Numbered from the stretch's first letter, positions 33,090-45,840 are shown. The stretch: 64,000 bases of DNA from Selaginella moellendorffii (GCF_000143415.4 NW_003314283.1:1860825-1924824), one strand, 5' to 3'. Made by a program: numbers and translations. The notes: generated by a model from the sequence alone, not told the origin.

Positions 33090-35790
33090 CCATGACATTT
33101 TTCTGGGTGAGTTGCATGATGATTTACCCTCAGAACATAGAATTCAACATGAGATCAACTTTGTTCCTAGAGCTATTCCTTATTATTGATAGCCAGACTT
33201 ATACTATTCTTGCTAAAAATAAGGAGATCAATAGGCAACTTATTGAGTAACTTTGGAAATAGTGGTTATGGATAAGTAAGTTTCCTTGGGCTTCTTTAGT
33301 GGTGAAGGGATTGAATGATGAAGAACATATTACTAATCCCTCGTATTGATTATTTTCTTATTTGTCTTCATAGTGCTCAATACTTTATAAAGATTCATTT
33401 GAGGCAACATATCATCATATTTCTGTTAAGCTGAAAGATGTTCCAAAGACTACATTCTGAACAAGGACAGGTCACTACAAGTTTTTGTAATGCTGTTTGG
33501 TTTGACAAAAGTTTCTAAAACTTTTCAAAGGTGATGAATCAAATTTTACAACCTTACTTGAGGATGTTTACTATTGATTTCTTGATGATATTCTTGTGTT
33601 CAGCTTTATAGTGGAGGAATATGACATGCATATGTAAAAGTTTTTTGCAACATTTGAGGGACAACAAACTCTACTTAAAGTTATCCCAAGTGCAAGTTTT
33701 TCTTAGAGAAAATTGGATATCTTGGGCATTTGATTTAGTACATAGTGTGAGAGTTAATCCCACAAAAATTCAAGTTATGCTTGATTGGCCTATACCTTTA
33801 ATAGTGCATGATCTCTTTGGTATGGCTAGAGTTTTTCGACAATTTGTGAAAGACTTCTCAAAAATATCTACTCTTTTGGTCAATCTTTTTTAGAACATAT
33901 TGAAATTCATAGTTGGGATGAGAAGTGTCAAATATCATTTTAGTGATTGAAGCAATGTTGAGTCTTTTGAAGATTTTTAATCCTAAAAACTCTTTTGTGA
34001 TCGAGACAAATTAAAGTGACATTGCTATTAGAGACATATTGCTTCAAGTTGGGCATCCTCTCACATACATAAGCCATAATTCTGATGCCACATAGTGAAA
34101 TTGGCCTACTTGAAATAAGGAGTTGTATGCCGTGATTGTTATTTTGAAGAAATAGTGATATTATATGTATGGATGTGGACTCAAACCATCAATCTCTCCA
34201 ATATTTCAGTCATCAAAAAGATCTTCAAGGCCAATTTACTTATTGACAAGAGTTCTTGTAGAAGATATTTGTTAAGATCTAGTGGTGCTAACATATTATC
34301 CAAGATGATGAATTCTATCTCATTTAAAAAGCTATCCAACAATCTCTTAGATGAGTTTAAAGAGTTTGTTAACTTTAACTCTTTTATCACTTTATTGAGG
34401 GACACCTCTACAAATTTGAAGGGTGATAAGTTTGTGTCATTTGAGGTACAAAATAGAATCTTGGTAAAGAAAGGATGTGTAGTGGTTCTTTATGTTAACA
34501 AACTCATCAAATGGATCTTAGTTTAGTGTCATGCAATGGTACTGAAGACATATATATTGGTGAAGAGGCATTTTTTTGGCTTGGGATGAAGTCAAGTGTT
34601 GAGAAGTACATACATAGTTATTTGACTTACCAGGAAATCAAAGTTGATCATCAAAAGTTCACAAGCCTCTATTATCCTCCACATCTACCCAAAAAAAAAT
34701 AGGATAACATCTCAATGGACTTTATCATTAGTTTGTCCTTAGTCCTTTCAAAGAAATGATGTTATTTAGGCTATTATTGATTATTTGATGAATATGGCTA
34801 CCTACTCCCCAAAACCCAAAGCCAAAACCCTATCTCCCCAACTTATCACCCTAGTGGTCAAGTTGGCCAAAACCCAAATAAAGAGGAGTAAACAAAGGTT
34901 TATTTTGTGGCAATATCTACTGCTGCCATTGCTGTTGGTATTGCCATATCACTACCCCATGCTTGAGACCAAATAATCTGTGCCACATTACTTAGCACTG
35001 CATTGTGTTTGGTGCTTGTGGCTTTGGCTTTAGGGAGAGCAAGTTAGCTGTAGATGGGTGGCAATCAGTGGGAAACATGGCTCACTTCTTCCCAATGAAG
35101 ATAAAAATTAAAACTTCTAAACTTATTTAGGTATTTGTAGACTGATTATTCAATCTCTAAGGCAAACCTTAATGGTCCCACTCTCTAGGAAAATACAACA
35201 GCCTTGATTGCTATAGGCTTAGTTGATGGAGTGGAGATCCATCCTAAGTATCCAATGAAGTTTCTGCTGGTTGTGTTGAAGGAGGCAATGAGGTTTACTC
35301 CTAAGTCACATCTAAGTTTTAGAAAATGGTTTTTGATAAGCTATAAACTAAGCTAAGCATGAGCATGGTGAGCATCTATAATCAGATGGGTAGATAGAGC
35401 TTATAAATCAATTGTTGGAAGATATGCTTATGAGAAACTTGAGTCAATAAGGAGTATGGAAAAAATACTTGCCTTTACTCCAGTTTATTCATAATAGCGC
35501 TCATCAATCAGCTATTGGCATGTTTCTATTCATGTATGTATCCCATGAGTTTGAGTTTGGCTATGGTTCAAATGCCTCATACTTGTGATTTCTTAGAGGA
35601 TATGGAAAACAAACTTGAGTTGGCAAAGTTGATTGTGAGATAAGCTCAAGAATGAGAGAAGAGACTGATTCATAAACATCATCTTCATAGGAGTATAAAA
35701 TTGGTGACAAGGTCTTCCTTAAGCTATTGCATGCACAATAATCTTTGAAAGGAGGTGGCAGTGTTAAATTATCTCCATACTATTGTGAGC
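33090..35790 (+). mobile_element. Old Ty3/gypsy pol remnant
   Basis: Pol fragments in order but riddled with stops: spacer before RT (FHDIFLGELHDDLPSEH), RT end (33621-33893: HLRDNKLYLKLSQ, VRVNPTKIQVMLDWPIP, FGMARVFRQFVKDFSKI), RNase H near 34000 (DIAIRDILLQVGHPLTYIS), integrase zinc region (34557-34760: WLGMKSSVEKYIHSYLTYQEIKV, both Cys lost to Tyr) and integrase core end near 35330-35520. Different and much older than the beta family. About 280 bp at 34810-35090 does not fit pol and may be a later insert. Confidence 0.7.
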
Positions 35791-37180
35791 ACTAGATAAT
35801 TTCATAGCCATTTATCACAATATCGGTGTTGTTGTTTGTACATCTTTTCTCCATGGTTATATTGCTTTGGATTCCCATCACATAAGGCTTATTTAGCTTC
35901 TAAAGGCTACTATATGTAGCTTTTTCATAAGGGATAGAAGAATGACACAAAAAACAATAATATTGGCCTAGGGGATTTAAGGCAACACCTTAAGAGTTGG
36001 GAGGTTGGAGCTTGTAAAGAATTTATTTGGTTTGCAGCAACCCTATAGTCGTTTTGAGGAAATGTCCTATAGGGACTAATACAAATAAATTGCTATGCGT
36101 TGCATGTAGCAACGCTTGGTTTGCTTAATGGTAGTTTTATTATTACTTATTAATCTAATTGATCAAATAAAGTTTATAATTATAAGCATGTTTATAATTT
36201 ATAAACACAAGATTAATCTTATTGCATATCAACCATTAGATGATAGAATAAAAAAGAATATACTAGAAAGGGTTTAAGAAAATTTATAATTTATAAACAT
36301 GTTTATAAATTATAAATACCAGATTAATCTAAATGAATACCAACCGTTAGATGGTAGAATATCCTAGAATATCCAAGCATATTCTAGATATATTCAGTCC
36401 CAGCAAACCAAAAACCAGATGTACTGCCCTCTGGAGAGAACTACCTAGTGAAGCAAAAGCAGGCCTAAACTTGCAATGAGAATGGCTGTAGTACTGTGTC
36501 CAGGACGACATCCCATCTATGCAGACCTGTGAACACTCTGGCTGTTTTGACCTGGCAAAGTCTGAGCCAAAACCAAAGGTAGGAGGTCCTATGTCTCATA
36601 GATTCCTCCAATCAAGAACCTAGTGAGCTAAACAGATTGTTTAGGGATGCGCTGTTTCCAGAGGTCAGCTGTGAGCTACAATCAAAGCTCTATAAATCAC
36701 TCTGAGTGCAACACTCATCTACACAATTAAACATTTTAAACATTCCTAAATGCTTCAAGAGGCATGAGACTACTGTTGTCATCCTCTTCCTTTTATAGCC
36801 GTCTCTCAACATATCTCATTTGTCTCTTATTGAGGATTCTTCCTGCCTGGATCAAGGGAATATGTGTGCATCTCCATGTCATGCCATAAATACTGCATCG
36901 ATCAAAACTCAACTTCAACTATTTCCAGTCTAGATGGTAAATGCTAGCTGGGGCAAGAGATCATCACCTAGTGGATAATAAATCTGGGAATTGAAGCACA
37001 GAATCTGTATAGACATTGGCCATGAAACCCTCTCTTGTTCTTAGGTTTTGAGACTGATTTAAAAGGCCTTTTCTTATGTGCATTGAGGCTAGGTAAAGAT
37101 AACTCCTCAAACATTAAAGACAATACAATAAAGTTGTGGTATGAAGCTAATCCTGATTTAATCAATGAGTAAGAGCCAAT
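35790..37180. other. AT-rich spacer, no gene seen
   Basis: Contains a diverged tandem duplication at about 36181-36250 and 36293-36360 (GTTTATAATTTATAAAC-type palindrome, AGATTAATCT, ACCAACCGTTAGATG). The part next to 37181 is the 3' flank of the kinase-like gene. Confidence 0.5.
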
Positions 37181-37217
37181 TTAGAGCCTCAGCTTTTTCC
37201 TATTCGGTTCCATATAG

Positions 37218-37260
<43 letters not shown>

Positions 37261-38953
37261 CATCATCATCCTCTTTCTCTTCCACTTTGATTTGCTTAGC
37301 CTGTGGAAGTCCCAGAAGATATTTGTCATGCTCTTGCAGCATCCGCAGCCCTTCCCCAACACCCAGTGACCAGTTGACACCTTCATGGTTGATGAAACTG
37401 GGATACAACGACCCAGGCAAGCCTTCCTCCTTGGCCCAGTCGAAATCTATGAAACGCACCTCAAGCTGCCCATTCGTCATCTTCACCATGACATTGCTGT
37501 CCCGCATGTCACCATGAACGCCATAAGTCGTTCCACCCTTCCACTTCCGCACTTCAACCTTGTGTGCCTTTGCCAGATTGGAAACAACTTCGTCTCTGAG
37601 GTTATCCGCCTCCGGGAGGCCATACAAGAGCTTCCAACCGTCTTCTTCCGGGAGCCATTCCATCCTCACTTCAAGCCAGCCTCCCCCAACCTGTTTTAAG
37701 GAGAGAAGCTTTGGCGCAAGTCCTGCCTCACCCCACGCCCTATGAACATCAGCCCCGTAGTCCTGCTGACAATACTTGATGACACAATCTTCTCCAGGCT
37801 TCTTCAGAATGTAGACCCGCTTGTGCTCACATGCCAGATCCACCCTGACCCCCGGCTTCACTGCTTCACGATGCAGCAGCCCTGGAATCCTCCTCCTAAA
37901 CAGCTCACGCCTCTTGGAGGACGGTCCTTTCTTGCAATTTCGATCGCCCCAATTCCCGTAGAAAGTTATCAGCCTTGCGACTGCAGCTTTGATTGCCATG
38001 CAAGTCCTCACACCATCCATCGCTAGCGACACATCATGTCCGTGGAGCAGAGCGAGATAAGCGGACGCCAATGGCTGATAGCAAATCTTGTCCTTTTTCT
38101 CACCACCATCACCTGAATATTCAAAGTAAAAGTATATGAAAACCGCATGAATGGAATGCTCACCTGCTGGCAACGTGATAACCCCTCCAACTAAGAGCAG
38201 CTGACCAATGTGTTGAACGATGAGAGCTGGTAAGCAGGTGTCAGACATAAGCGCCTTCACACCCCTCCGTGCTGCGTTCCAGTTGAGCTCGTAGTTGGTG
38301 ACAGCCTGCATCAGTGGTTCAGTGTGGCTCGTCGATGTTCCTCGCTTCACTTCTTTAAGTAGCACGAGAGCATCGTGAAGAGGATCCCAAGTCCAAAGAT
38401 CTGTCGTGTGCTTATTACAAGAACCTGTGTACATCTCGTCGACAACGTTCACCTCGAGGTACCCCCGCCATATTTGCCGCAGTTCGGTCCTCAGGTCGCT
38501 CTCGTGGTCGTAGAAAGTGGAGCAGGCAGTTACCAAGTCATTGAAGTGCATGTAGTCGGCCATGGTGGGATCAGGCAATTCTCCCCTCAAGTCGCTGATA
38601 AAACGTCCAAAGACTTTGTGCATCAGCTGTAACGGTAATGGGGGTACCGCAGTGGCAGGCATGAAGCTGAGAACCTGCGGATCTGGCACCATCTGTCTTG
38701 CCATGACAACGTTGTAGCCCTGGCTTGAAGGAGAGCAACACGGATTTGACAAACTTGTATTGCCAATGTATGTGTAATCCCCATCAGGGAGAAGTTCATC
38801 AGGGGCAAGGAAGATCTTGCCACTAGAGGAATACACACATGGGGGGCTTTCGTTGCATTCCCCGAACTTACGGCCTAGAACCTGCAGAATCGCTCCAAGC
38901 GTACAGCCGCTGCCGAATTCGAGCGCCTTCCCTTTGCAAGTGATTGTCGCCAT
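37181..38953 (-). CDS. Crinkler-like protein with C-terminal kinase-fold domain
   Basis: Starts at ATG 38953 (MATITCKGKALEFGSG); the open frame extends upstream only through TTG. Length is 590 residues, or 573 if the in-frame intron 38113-38163 is removed. The N-terminus resembles the short ubiquitin-like header of Crinkler-type proteins. The middle (about 60-330) is helical and unassigned. The C-terminal part reads as a protein-kinase fold: a strand pair around YILKKPGEDCVIKY for the ATP-binding Lys, then the catalytic loop VHGDMRDSNVMV and the metal motif FIDFDWAKEEG. This HGDxRxxN...FDWA form is seen in Crinkler and related eukaryotic kinase-like proteins. The tail is a poly-Asp run and a basic NRKKLRL, a likely nuclear signal. 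The frame is intact, unlike nearly everything else here, so it is probably a live gene. Confidence 0.7.
37218..37272. repeat. (ATC)n microsatellite encoding poly-Asp
   Basis: About 14 uninterrupted trinucleotides, then a few more after one CCT interruption. On the minus strand it is GAT codons, giving the acidic tail of the kinase-like protein. Confidence 0.9.
38113..38163 (-). other. Probable in-frame 51-nt intron
   Basis: On the minus strand: GTGAGC donor, TTTGAATATTCAG acceptor, AT-rich between. It would remove EHSIHAVFIYFYFEYS and join LPAG to GDGG. Length and composition match introns of the gene at 1.3-3.2 kb. Retention keeps the frame. Confidence 0.6.
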
Positions 38954-39004
38954 GACTGCCCTAAACCTAATTGTGCGGTGGTGATTAAAAGGAATATGCC
39001 TCAA

Positions 39005-39486
39005 CGTTTCTTTTCGTCACCTAATCAGTCAACTATGGTATAAAGGTTTTCACAAAAAAAAAGAAAATATTTTGTGATGGCTATCCATAGTGGTTTATAA
39101 AAACAAAGTTCATTAGAACAAAAGCAAAGTTCATCGTTGTGACTGCCAAGGTGGAGCTGTCGACCTGAATTGCCAGGGAGCTGGTACTCTGTACTAGGAA
39201 GGAGGTGCTAAAAGTACTTCCTTTCCTTCAACCTCGTGGATTAAAATAATTTCCAGCTTTGTAAAAGGTTGGAAACACTGGAAGTGCACCAGAAAACATG
39301 ATGTACTTCCAGTTTTTTGCAAAAACCCATATTAATAAACCCTAGACTATGGCTTCTTCTTTCATGGCAAGATGGGTGCAGGTTTGAGTGCAGCGACCCG
39401 GGCATCTGGATCACAGCCTCCTTGAAGTAGCATCTTCCCGAACAGCTCCAGAGCCATTCTAGCGTCCCCACCTCATGGCAGTATGG
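39005..39486. other. 5' flank of the kinase-like gene, no gene seen
   Basis: An AT-rich stretch followed by unique-looking sequence. No promoter element can be asserted. It ends at the CTACA target site of the next element. Confidence 0.5.
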
Positions 39487-39519
39487 CTACATGTTAGGCA
39501 CCAGGTCAGGATAATAGGA

Positions 39520-41016
39520 CCACTTGTGTATCTTTTCACACAGAAGGAGTTGAACACTAGGCAAACTCGTTGGATGGTCAAACTCATGAAGTTTGGGGAG
39601 TTTCCTATTGAGCATCGTCCGGGAAAATCAAATGTGGTGGCGGATGCTTTATTTCGTGTTCGTCATGTGACGATGTTACGAACACGATTTTGTCATTAGT
39701 TGAGTAAGGTGGTCAGCGAGTTTGGGCAGTTGGTTGAGCATGCTCAGGCTCAGGATGCTGAGGTGGCCTCTTTGCGAGACCAGATGGACGCTCCTTTCTC
39801 ATTGGTGGATGGGATTTTCTACTACAATGGCCGTGTCTATTTGCCACGGGTGGATGCGTTAATTACTCAAGTTTTATTCCACTATCATGATCGTCCAGAG
39901 GCCGGTCATTTTGGGGGGAAGAAGACGTATGAGTTGATTAAGCGCAACTTTTATTGGAGGAATATGAAGGCTGATATCCTCAAGTGTTGTAAATCATGCG
40001 AGCTTTGTCAGCGGGTTAAGGTGCCACGGGAGAAGCCGGGGGGACTTTTGCAACCTTTACCTATTCCTCAGAGCCGTTGGTGTAGTATCTCTATGGACTT
40101 CATCACTTGTTTGCCACGAACACAGAGGCAAAAGGAGCAAGTATGGGTCATAGTAGATCGGTTGACGAAGTATGTGCGGTTGTTGGCTCTTCGGAAGACT
40201 GTCACTGCCTCAGACTTGGCTGCGGTTTACTTGGAGAAGGTTTTTCCTGATTTTGGTTTGCCGGAGGACATCATTAGTGATCGAGATTCAAAGTTCACCA
40301 GTGGATTTTGGAAAAGCTTTGCAAAGGCTATGCAAGTGACTTTGAAACTCTCAAGTGGAGATCATCCTCAGACGGATGGGCAAACTGAGCGTGTGAATCA
40401 GGTGGTGGAGGATATGCTACGTTGTAGCATTGGTCAAAGGCAAGGACAGTGGGATTTATATCTTCCGTTGGTGCAATTTGCTTACAACAATAGCCAACAC
40501 AGTGGAACCAAGCTAAGTCCTTACTTTGCGATGTTTGGAAGGCATCCTCGAACAGTGGTGGAGTTGGGATTGCATTTGAGTAAGGACGTTCAAGAAAAGC
40601 TTGATTCCAAGGCAACTGATCTGGCCACAGAACTTGATGAGATTCTGGTGGTATGCAAACGGAATTTGCAAGCAGCTCAGGATAGAGCGGAGAAGTTTGC
40701 TAATGAGCATCGCCAATTCCGGGAATATAAGGTGGGTGATCTCGTCTTCGTGTGAGTGATCTTTCCGTCAAGTGAGCGGCGGAACACCTTGGTGCCTTTA
40801 CGGATAGGGAAGAGTGATAAACTCTCCCATCGATATGCTGGTCCATATGAAGTGCTGGAGCGCATTGGTAAAGCGGCTTATCGGGTGCGGCTGCCAGCTG
40901 GGGTGAAAATTCATCCGGTATTTTATGTCAGCCAGTTGAAAGGTGTACTATCTCGGAGTGACGGGCCCAATGCCTCCTTGATGTATACGGCTGTGGAAGA
41001 TGGACCAGGAGCTTGA
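39520..41016 (+). pseudogene. Gypsy RNase H end and integrase, first copy
   Basis: Begins abruptly inside RNase H (PLVYLFTQKELNTRQTRWMV). Integrase zinc site H-H-C-C is complete (DRPEAGHFGG...CKSCELCQRVK), and the D, D, E catalytic residues stand in [20 protein letters not shown] and QTDGQTERVNQ. Stops at 39697 (CH-stop-LSKV) and 40753 (Arg to stop) break it. It ends with [19 protein letters not shown] and the polypurine tract. Confidence 0.88.
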
Positions 41017-41090
41017 GCAGGATTCCCCAGAACGGGTGATCACCGGTACAACTCGTCCTTGGGACAAGGACTTTGTTGGGGGGGAAGAAT

Positions 41091-41323
41091 TGTTAGGCGC
41101 CAGCTTTGACTACGTGGTCAACGTCGGTCAAAGGGAGGCTCAAGGGTATATTAAGGCATGTTAGGGTAAGGGACTTAACCTACCCTAGGGCTCACAGTGG
41201 AGCGGCGGCGCAGTGGAGCTTTTGAGGTAGCTCGGGGGTGGTTGGGTGGTGAGGAACCTCAAGAGGTGGCGTAGCATAGTCTAGGGCAACGAGATCTTTG
41301 TCTTTTTGCGCCGGATCATAACA
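41091..41323 (+). repeat. Beta LTR
   Basis: 233 bp, TGTTAGGCGCC...GGATCATAACA. It is followed not by a primer site but by CAGATCACAAACC, pol sequence from the RNase H DHKPL motif, joined across a 2-3 bp overlap (ACA/CA). This junction is evidence of recombination. Confidence 0.9.
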
Positions 41324-42831
41324 CAGATCACAAACCACTTGTGTATCTTTTCACACAGAAGGAGTTGAACACTAGGCAAGCTCGTTGGATGGTCAAACTC
41401 ATGGAGTTTGGGGAGTTTCCTATTGAGCATCGTCCGGGAAAATCAAATGTGGTGGCGGATGCTTTATCTCATGTTCGTCATGTGACGATGTTACGAACAC
41501 GATTTTGTCATCATTTGAGTAAGGTGGTCAGCGAGTTTGGGCAGTTGGTTGAGCATGCTCAGGCTCAGGATGCTGAGGTGGCCTCTTTGCGAGACCAAAT
41601 GGAAGCTCCTTTCTCATTGGTGGATGGGATTCTCTACTACAAGGGCCGTGTCTATTTGCCACGGGTGGATGCATTAATTACTCAAGTTTTATTCCACTAT
41701 CATGATCGTCTAGAGGCCGGTTATTTTGGGGGGAAGAAGACGTATGAGTTGATTAAGCGCAACTTTTATTGGAGGAATATGAAGGCTGATATCCTCAAGT
41801 ATTGTAAATCATGCGAGCTTTGTTAGCGGGTTAAAGTGCCACGGGAGAAGCCGGGGGGACTTTTGCAACCTTTACCTATTCCTCAGAGCCGTTGGTGTAG
41901 TATCTCTATGGACTTCATCACTTGTTTGCCACGAACACAGAAGCAAAAGGAGTAAGTATGGGTCATAGTAGATCGGTTGATGAAGTATGTGCGGTTGTTG
42001 GCTCTTCGGAAGACTGTCACTGCCTCAGACTTGGCTGCAGTTTACTTGGAGAAGGTTTTTCCTAATTTTGGTTTGCCGGAGGACATCATTAGTGATCGAG
42101 ATTCAAAGTTCACCAGTGGATTTTGGAAAAGCTTTGCAAAGGCTATGCAAGTGACTTTGAAACTCTCAAGTGGAGATCATCCTCAGACGGATGGGCAAAC
42201 TAAGCATGTGAATCAGGTGGTGGAGGATATGCTACGTTGTAGCATTGGTCAAAGGCAAGGACAGTGGGATCTATATCTTCCGTTGGTGCAATTTGCTTAC
42301 AACAATAGCCAACACAGTGGAACCAAGTTAAGTCCTTACTTTGCGATGTTTGGAAGGCATCCTCGAACAGCGGTGGAGTTGGGATTGCATTTGAGTAAGG
42401 ACGTTCAAGAAAAGCTTGATTCCGAGGCAACTGATCTGGCCACAGAACTTGATGAGATTCTGGTGGTATGCAAACGGAATTTGCAAGCAGCTCAGGATAG
42501 AGCGGAGAAGTTTGCTAATGAGCATCGCCAATTCCGGGAATATAAGGTGGGTGATCTCGTCTTCGTGCGAGTGATCTTTCCGTCAAGTGAGCGGCGGAAC
42601 ACCTTGGTGCCTTTACGGATAGGGAAGAGTGATAAACTCTCCCATCGATATGCTGGTCCATATGAAGTGCTGGAGCGCATTGGTAAAGCGGCTTATCGGG
42701 TGCGGCTGTCGGCTGGGGTGAAAATTCATCCGGTATTTTATGTCAGCCAGTTGAAAGGTGTACTATCTCGGAGTGACAGGCCCAATGCCTCCTTGATGTA
42801 TACGGCTGTGGAAGATGGACCAGGAGCTTGA
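41324..42831 (+). pseudogene. Gypsy RNase H end and integrase, second copy
   Basis: Nearly identical to 39520-41016, but with its own stops at 41824 (Gln to stop) and 41955 (Gln to stop), while 40753's stop is Arg here. One catalytic-motif neighbour differs (QTDGQTKHVNQ). The different nonsense changes show the two copies are not a fresh duplication of one sequence. Confidence 0.88.
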
Positions 42832-42905
42832 GCAGGATTCCCCAGAAAGGGTGATCACCGGTACAACTCGTCCTTGGGACAAGGACTTTGTTGGGGGGGA
42901 AGAAT

Positions 42906-43154
42906 TGTTGGGCGCCAGCTTTGACTACGTGGTCAACGTTGGTCAAAGGGAGGCTCAAGGGTATATTAAGGCATATTAGGGTAAGGGACTTAACCTACCC
43001 TAGGGCTCACAGTGGAGCGGCGGCGCAGTGGAGCGGCGGCGCAGTGGAGCTTTTGAGGTAGCTCGGGGGTGGTTGGGTGGTGAGGAACCTCAAGAGGTGG
43101 CATAGCATAGTCTAGGGCAACGAGATCTTTGTCTTTTTGCGCCGGATCATAACA
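42906..43154 (+). repeat. Beta LTR with 16-bp internal duplication
   Basis: 249 bp: the usual 233 plus a tandem repeat of GGAGCGGCGGCGCAGT. The first bases read TGTTGGG, not TGTTAGG. Followed by primer site TTGGTATCAGAGGA. Confidence 0.9.
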
Positions 43155-43177
43155 TTGGTATCAGAGGATTGGTTGCG

Positions 43178-44431
43178 ATGGCCGACCAAGCTGAACGCTG
43201 GAATCCTATCATCGATGGTGGTGCCGACGATGGTGCCGACGTAGCTGCGGAGATTTGGACCATTCAAGATGTGGTTCATGAGCTGCGAGCCCTTAATAAA
43301 AATCAGCAAGAGATGCAAGACGAGATGCATGGCATGATGGATACCATGCGTGGGCGTGTTGAGGCACTCGAGGCTGGACGGGGTAGCGCTCCAAGTAAGC
43401 CTTCTTTGGTAGATCGACTCAAGATTCCAACCTTTTCCAGTGATGGTGGTGTGGATGAGTGTCTCGCTTGGCTAGCCAATGTGAAGAAGTTCTTGGCTGC
43501 TAGAGGAACTCCAGATGCAGAGGCTTTAATGGCTATTCCGATGGTTTTGCGTGATGCGGGTCTTCGATGGTGGAATTGGCTTGAGGAGTCCCGTGTTGCG
43601 GATAAGAAATCACCAGTATCTACCATGGATGAGTTTGAGGCTGCTTTTCGTTTACGTTTTGCCCCTCATTACGACGTGGAGAATGCTCGTACAGAACTTC
43701 GCCATTTCCAGCAAGGGAAAATGACGCTTGGGGATTATATTGAGAAGCTTACTCGCTTGATTAGTCGTGTTCCAACGAAGGATCCAGATCAGAACAAGTC
43801 CTACTTCATTGATGGCCTACATAGTGAGAGCATGCGGCAACACTTGCGTCATTCTCAGCCTACAAAGAGTTTGGAGGAGCTCTTTGATGCGGCTCGTCGA
43901 CTTGATAATGACAAGCACAAGTCTCACAAGCGTTCGCGGAGTCCTTCTGTCGAGAATCGTCGTGATGATCGCCATGGACACAAGGATGGGAACAAGCATC
44001 ACAAGTTGAAGTCGGTGGTGACTACCTCGGATGCAAAGGGGTCCAAGAAGCAGAAGTTCTTTGTGAAGAATTATAGACAGGGTTGTCATCATTGCGGCGA
44101 ACTTGGACACTACAAGGCTGATTGTCCGCAGTTGAAGAACAAGCAGCAGGACAAGAAGAATGGCCAATCTTCTTCTCACGGTAAGTCCGATACTAAAAAG
44201 TTGCAAACTTTGCAGCGTGAGGAGGAGGAGAACGACCATTCCGGTCGGAGGAAGCGACTTTCGATCGTTGCTCGTCAGCTCAACTGTGTGTGGAACAAGA
44301 TGGAGCTTGAGGATACGCGTGAATCAGCTTTAATGCTGGAGGGCTCCGTGGCGATCCAGTGCGGATTTTACTGGATAGTGGGAGCGATAACAACTTTGTT
44401 TCGGCAAAGTTTGTTGCGGAGCATCGCCTGA
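43178..44431 (+). pseudogene. Gypsy gag with CCHC knuckle
   Basis: The true start is the ATG at 43178 (MADQAERWNP); the frame is open slightly further upstream only through TTG. Capsid-like domain about residues 60-260 (IPTFSSDGGVDECLAWLANV, WWNWLEE, FRLRFAPHY, KMTLGDYIEKLTRLI), then basic linker and one zinc knuckle CHHCGELGHYKADC. A 4-nt deletion near 44345 (after LMLEG) shifts the frame into protease; the other copies read through. The deletion may be decay or a frameshift site, and decay is likelier because the 50.6-kb copy is continuous. Confidence 0.88.
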
Positions 44432-45840
44432 ACACATGTGGAGTTCTTCCATACACAGTGGAAGGTGCAGCTACCTCTGCTCAGCATTTCGATGCTTGTG
44501 TTGAGGGGCTGGAAGTGTTGGTTGGCAAAACCACACTTGTGGAGACTTTTTATGTCGCGGATATCCATCGTGTGGATCTCATTCTTGGGATGCCATGGTT
44601 GGTGAAGGTGGATCCAGAGATAAAGTGGAGCATTAAGCGTATCTCGCTAGAGTATGGTGGCGTTAAAGATGTGTGGTTTGGCGAGGGCGTTCAACCACCA
44701 GTTGTTATGCTCTCTGCTACATCTTTGAAGCGGGCTTGTCGTAATGGAAAAGCACTTTCAAGTTACTTGCTGTTTGTTCGTGACTTGGGCGACCAAGGCA
44801 CATGTGGGGGAGAAGCAGCAGTACGGGATGTACTCGACGAGTTTTCTGATGTTTTTCCATCTGAACTTCCTCATGGATTGCCTCCATTACGAGGTGTGGA
44901 GCATGGGATTACATTGGAGCCGGGGACACGGCCAATTTACCGGCATCCATTTCGGTTAAGTTATGCGGAGGAGCAAGAAGTTCAGCGACAAGTCAAGGAG
45001 TTACTTGAGTTTGGATTTATTCAGCCAAGTAAGTCTCTGTTTGGTGCTCCAGTCTTGCTTGTGAAGAAGAAGGACGGTTCAATGCGGATGTGTATTGACT
45101 ACCATGCTTTAAACAAGAAGACAGTGAAGGACAAGATGCCGATGCCACGTGTGGATGATATCCTAGACAAGCTTGGTGAAGCACGAGTGTTTACCAAGAT
45201 TGATCTGAGGAGTGGATATCATCAGATTGCAATGGATGATGCATCTATCTCTAAGACGGCATTCAACACAAGCTTCGGACATTTTGAGTTTACCATTATG
45301 CCGTTTGGTTTGACGAATGCACCAGCCACATTTACTCGGTTGATGACGGAGGTATTTGGGCGTTATCTTCACGAGTTTGTGGAGATTTTCTTGGACGATA
45401 TTCTTGTTTTTAGCAAGAATATGGAGGAGCATAGGGTGCATTTGCGCAAGGTTCTTTTGTTACTTCGAGACAGCAAACTTTATGCGAAGAAGAGCAAATG
45501 TGAATTTGCAAAGTCGGAGGTGGAATATCTAGGCCATATTGTGACATCTAAGGGTGTCAAGACGGATCCAAGGAAGGTGGCTGTGGTGGAAAACTGGCCT
45601 ACATCGACTACAGTGGCCGAGTTGTGCAGTTTTCTTGGTATGGCTAGTTACTACCAACGTTTCCAGCATAAGTTTGCAGAGGTGGCTATTCTGTTGACGC
45701 GGTTGTTACGCAAGAATGTGCCATTCGAGTGGAAGACGCCACAAGAGGAGAGTTTTGTGGCGCTGAAACGATTGTTGATCGAGGCTCCAGTGCTTCGCAT
45801 TGCTGATCCATCGAAACCTTACGAGGTGACATGTGACTAA
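44359..45840 (+). pseudogene. Gypsy protease, reverse transcriptase and start of RNase H
   Basis: About 490 residues. Protease active site MRILLDSGSDNNFVSAKF; RT motifs IDLRSGYHQIAMDD, FGLTNAPATFTRLM, EIFLDDILVFS; RNase H begins at PYEVTCD and is cut there. The stop TAA (45838) is made by the junction with alpha interior. Open throughout, so this part could be recent. Confidence 0.88.

Noticed and set aside
36181-36360. Possible MITE with TTTATAATTTATAAA palindromes
   Set aside because: Only a diverged ~112-bp tandem duplication is visible, with no target duplication or clear terminal repeats.
43169-43177. Upstream gag start giving MVAMADQ
   Set aside because: The codon is TTG within the primer/leader region. 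The ATG at 43178 is shared by all three gag copies.
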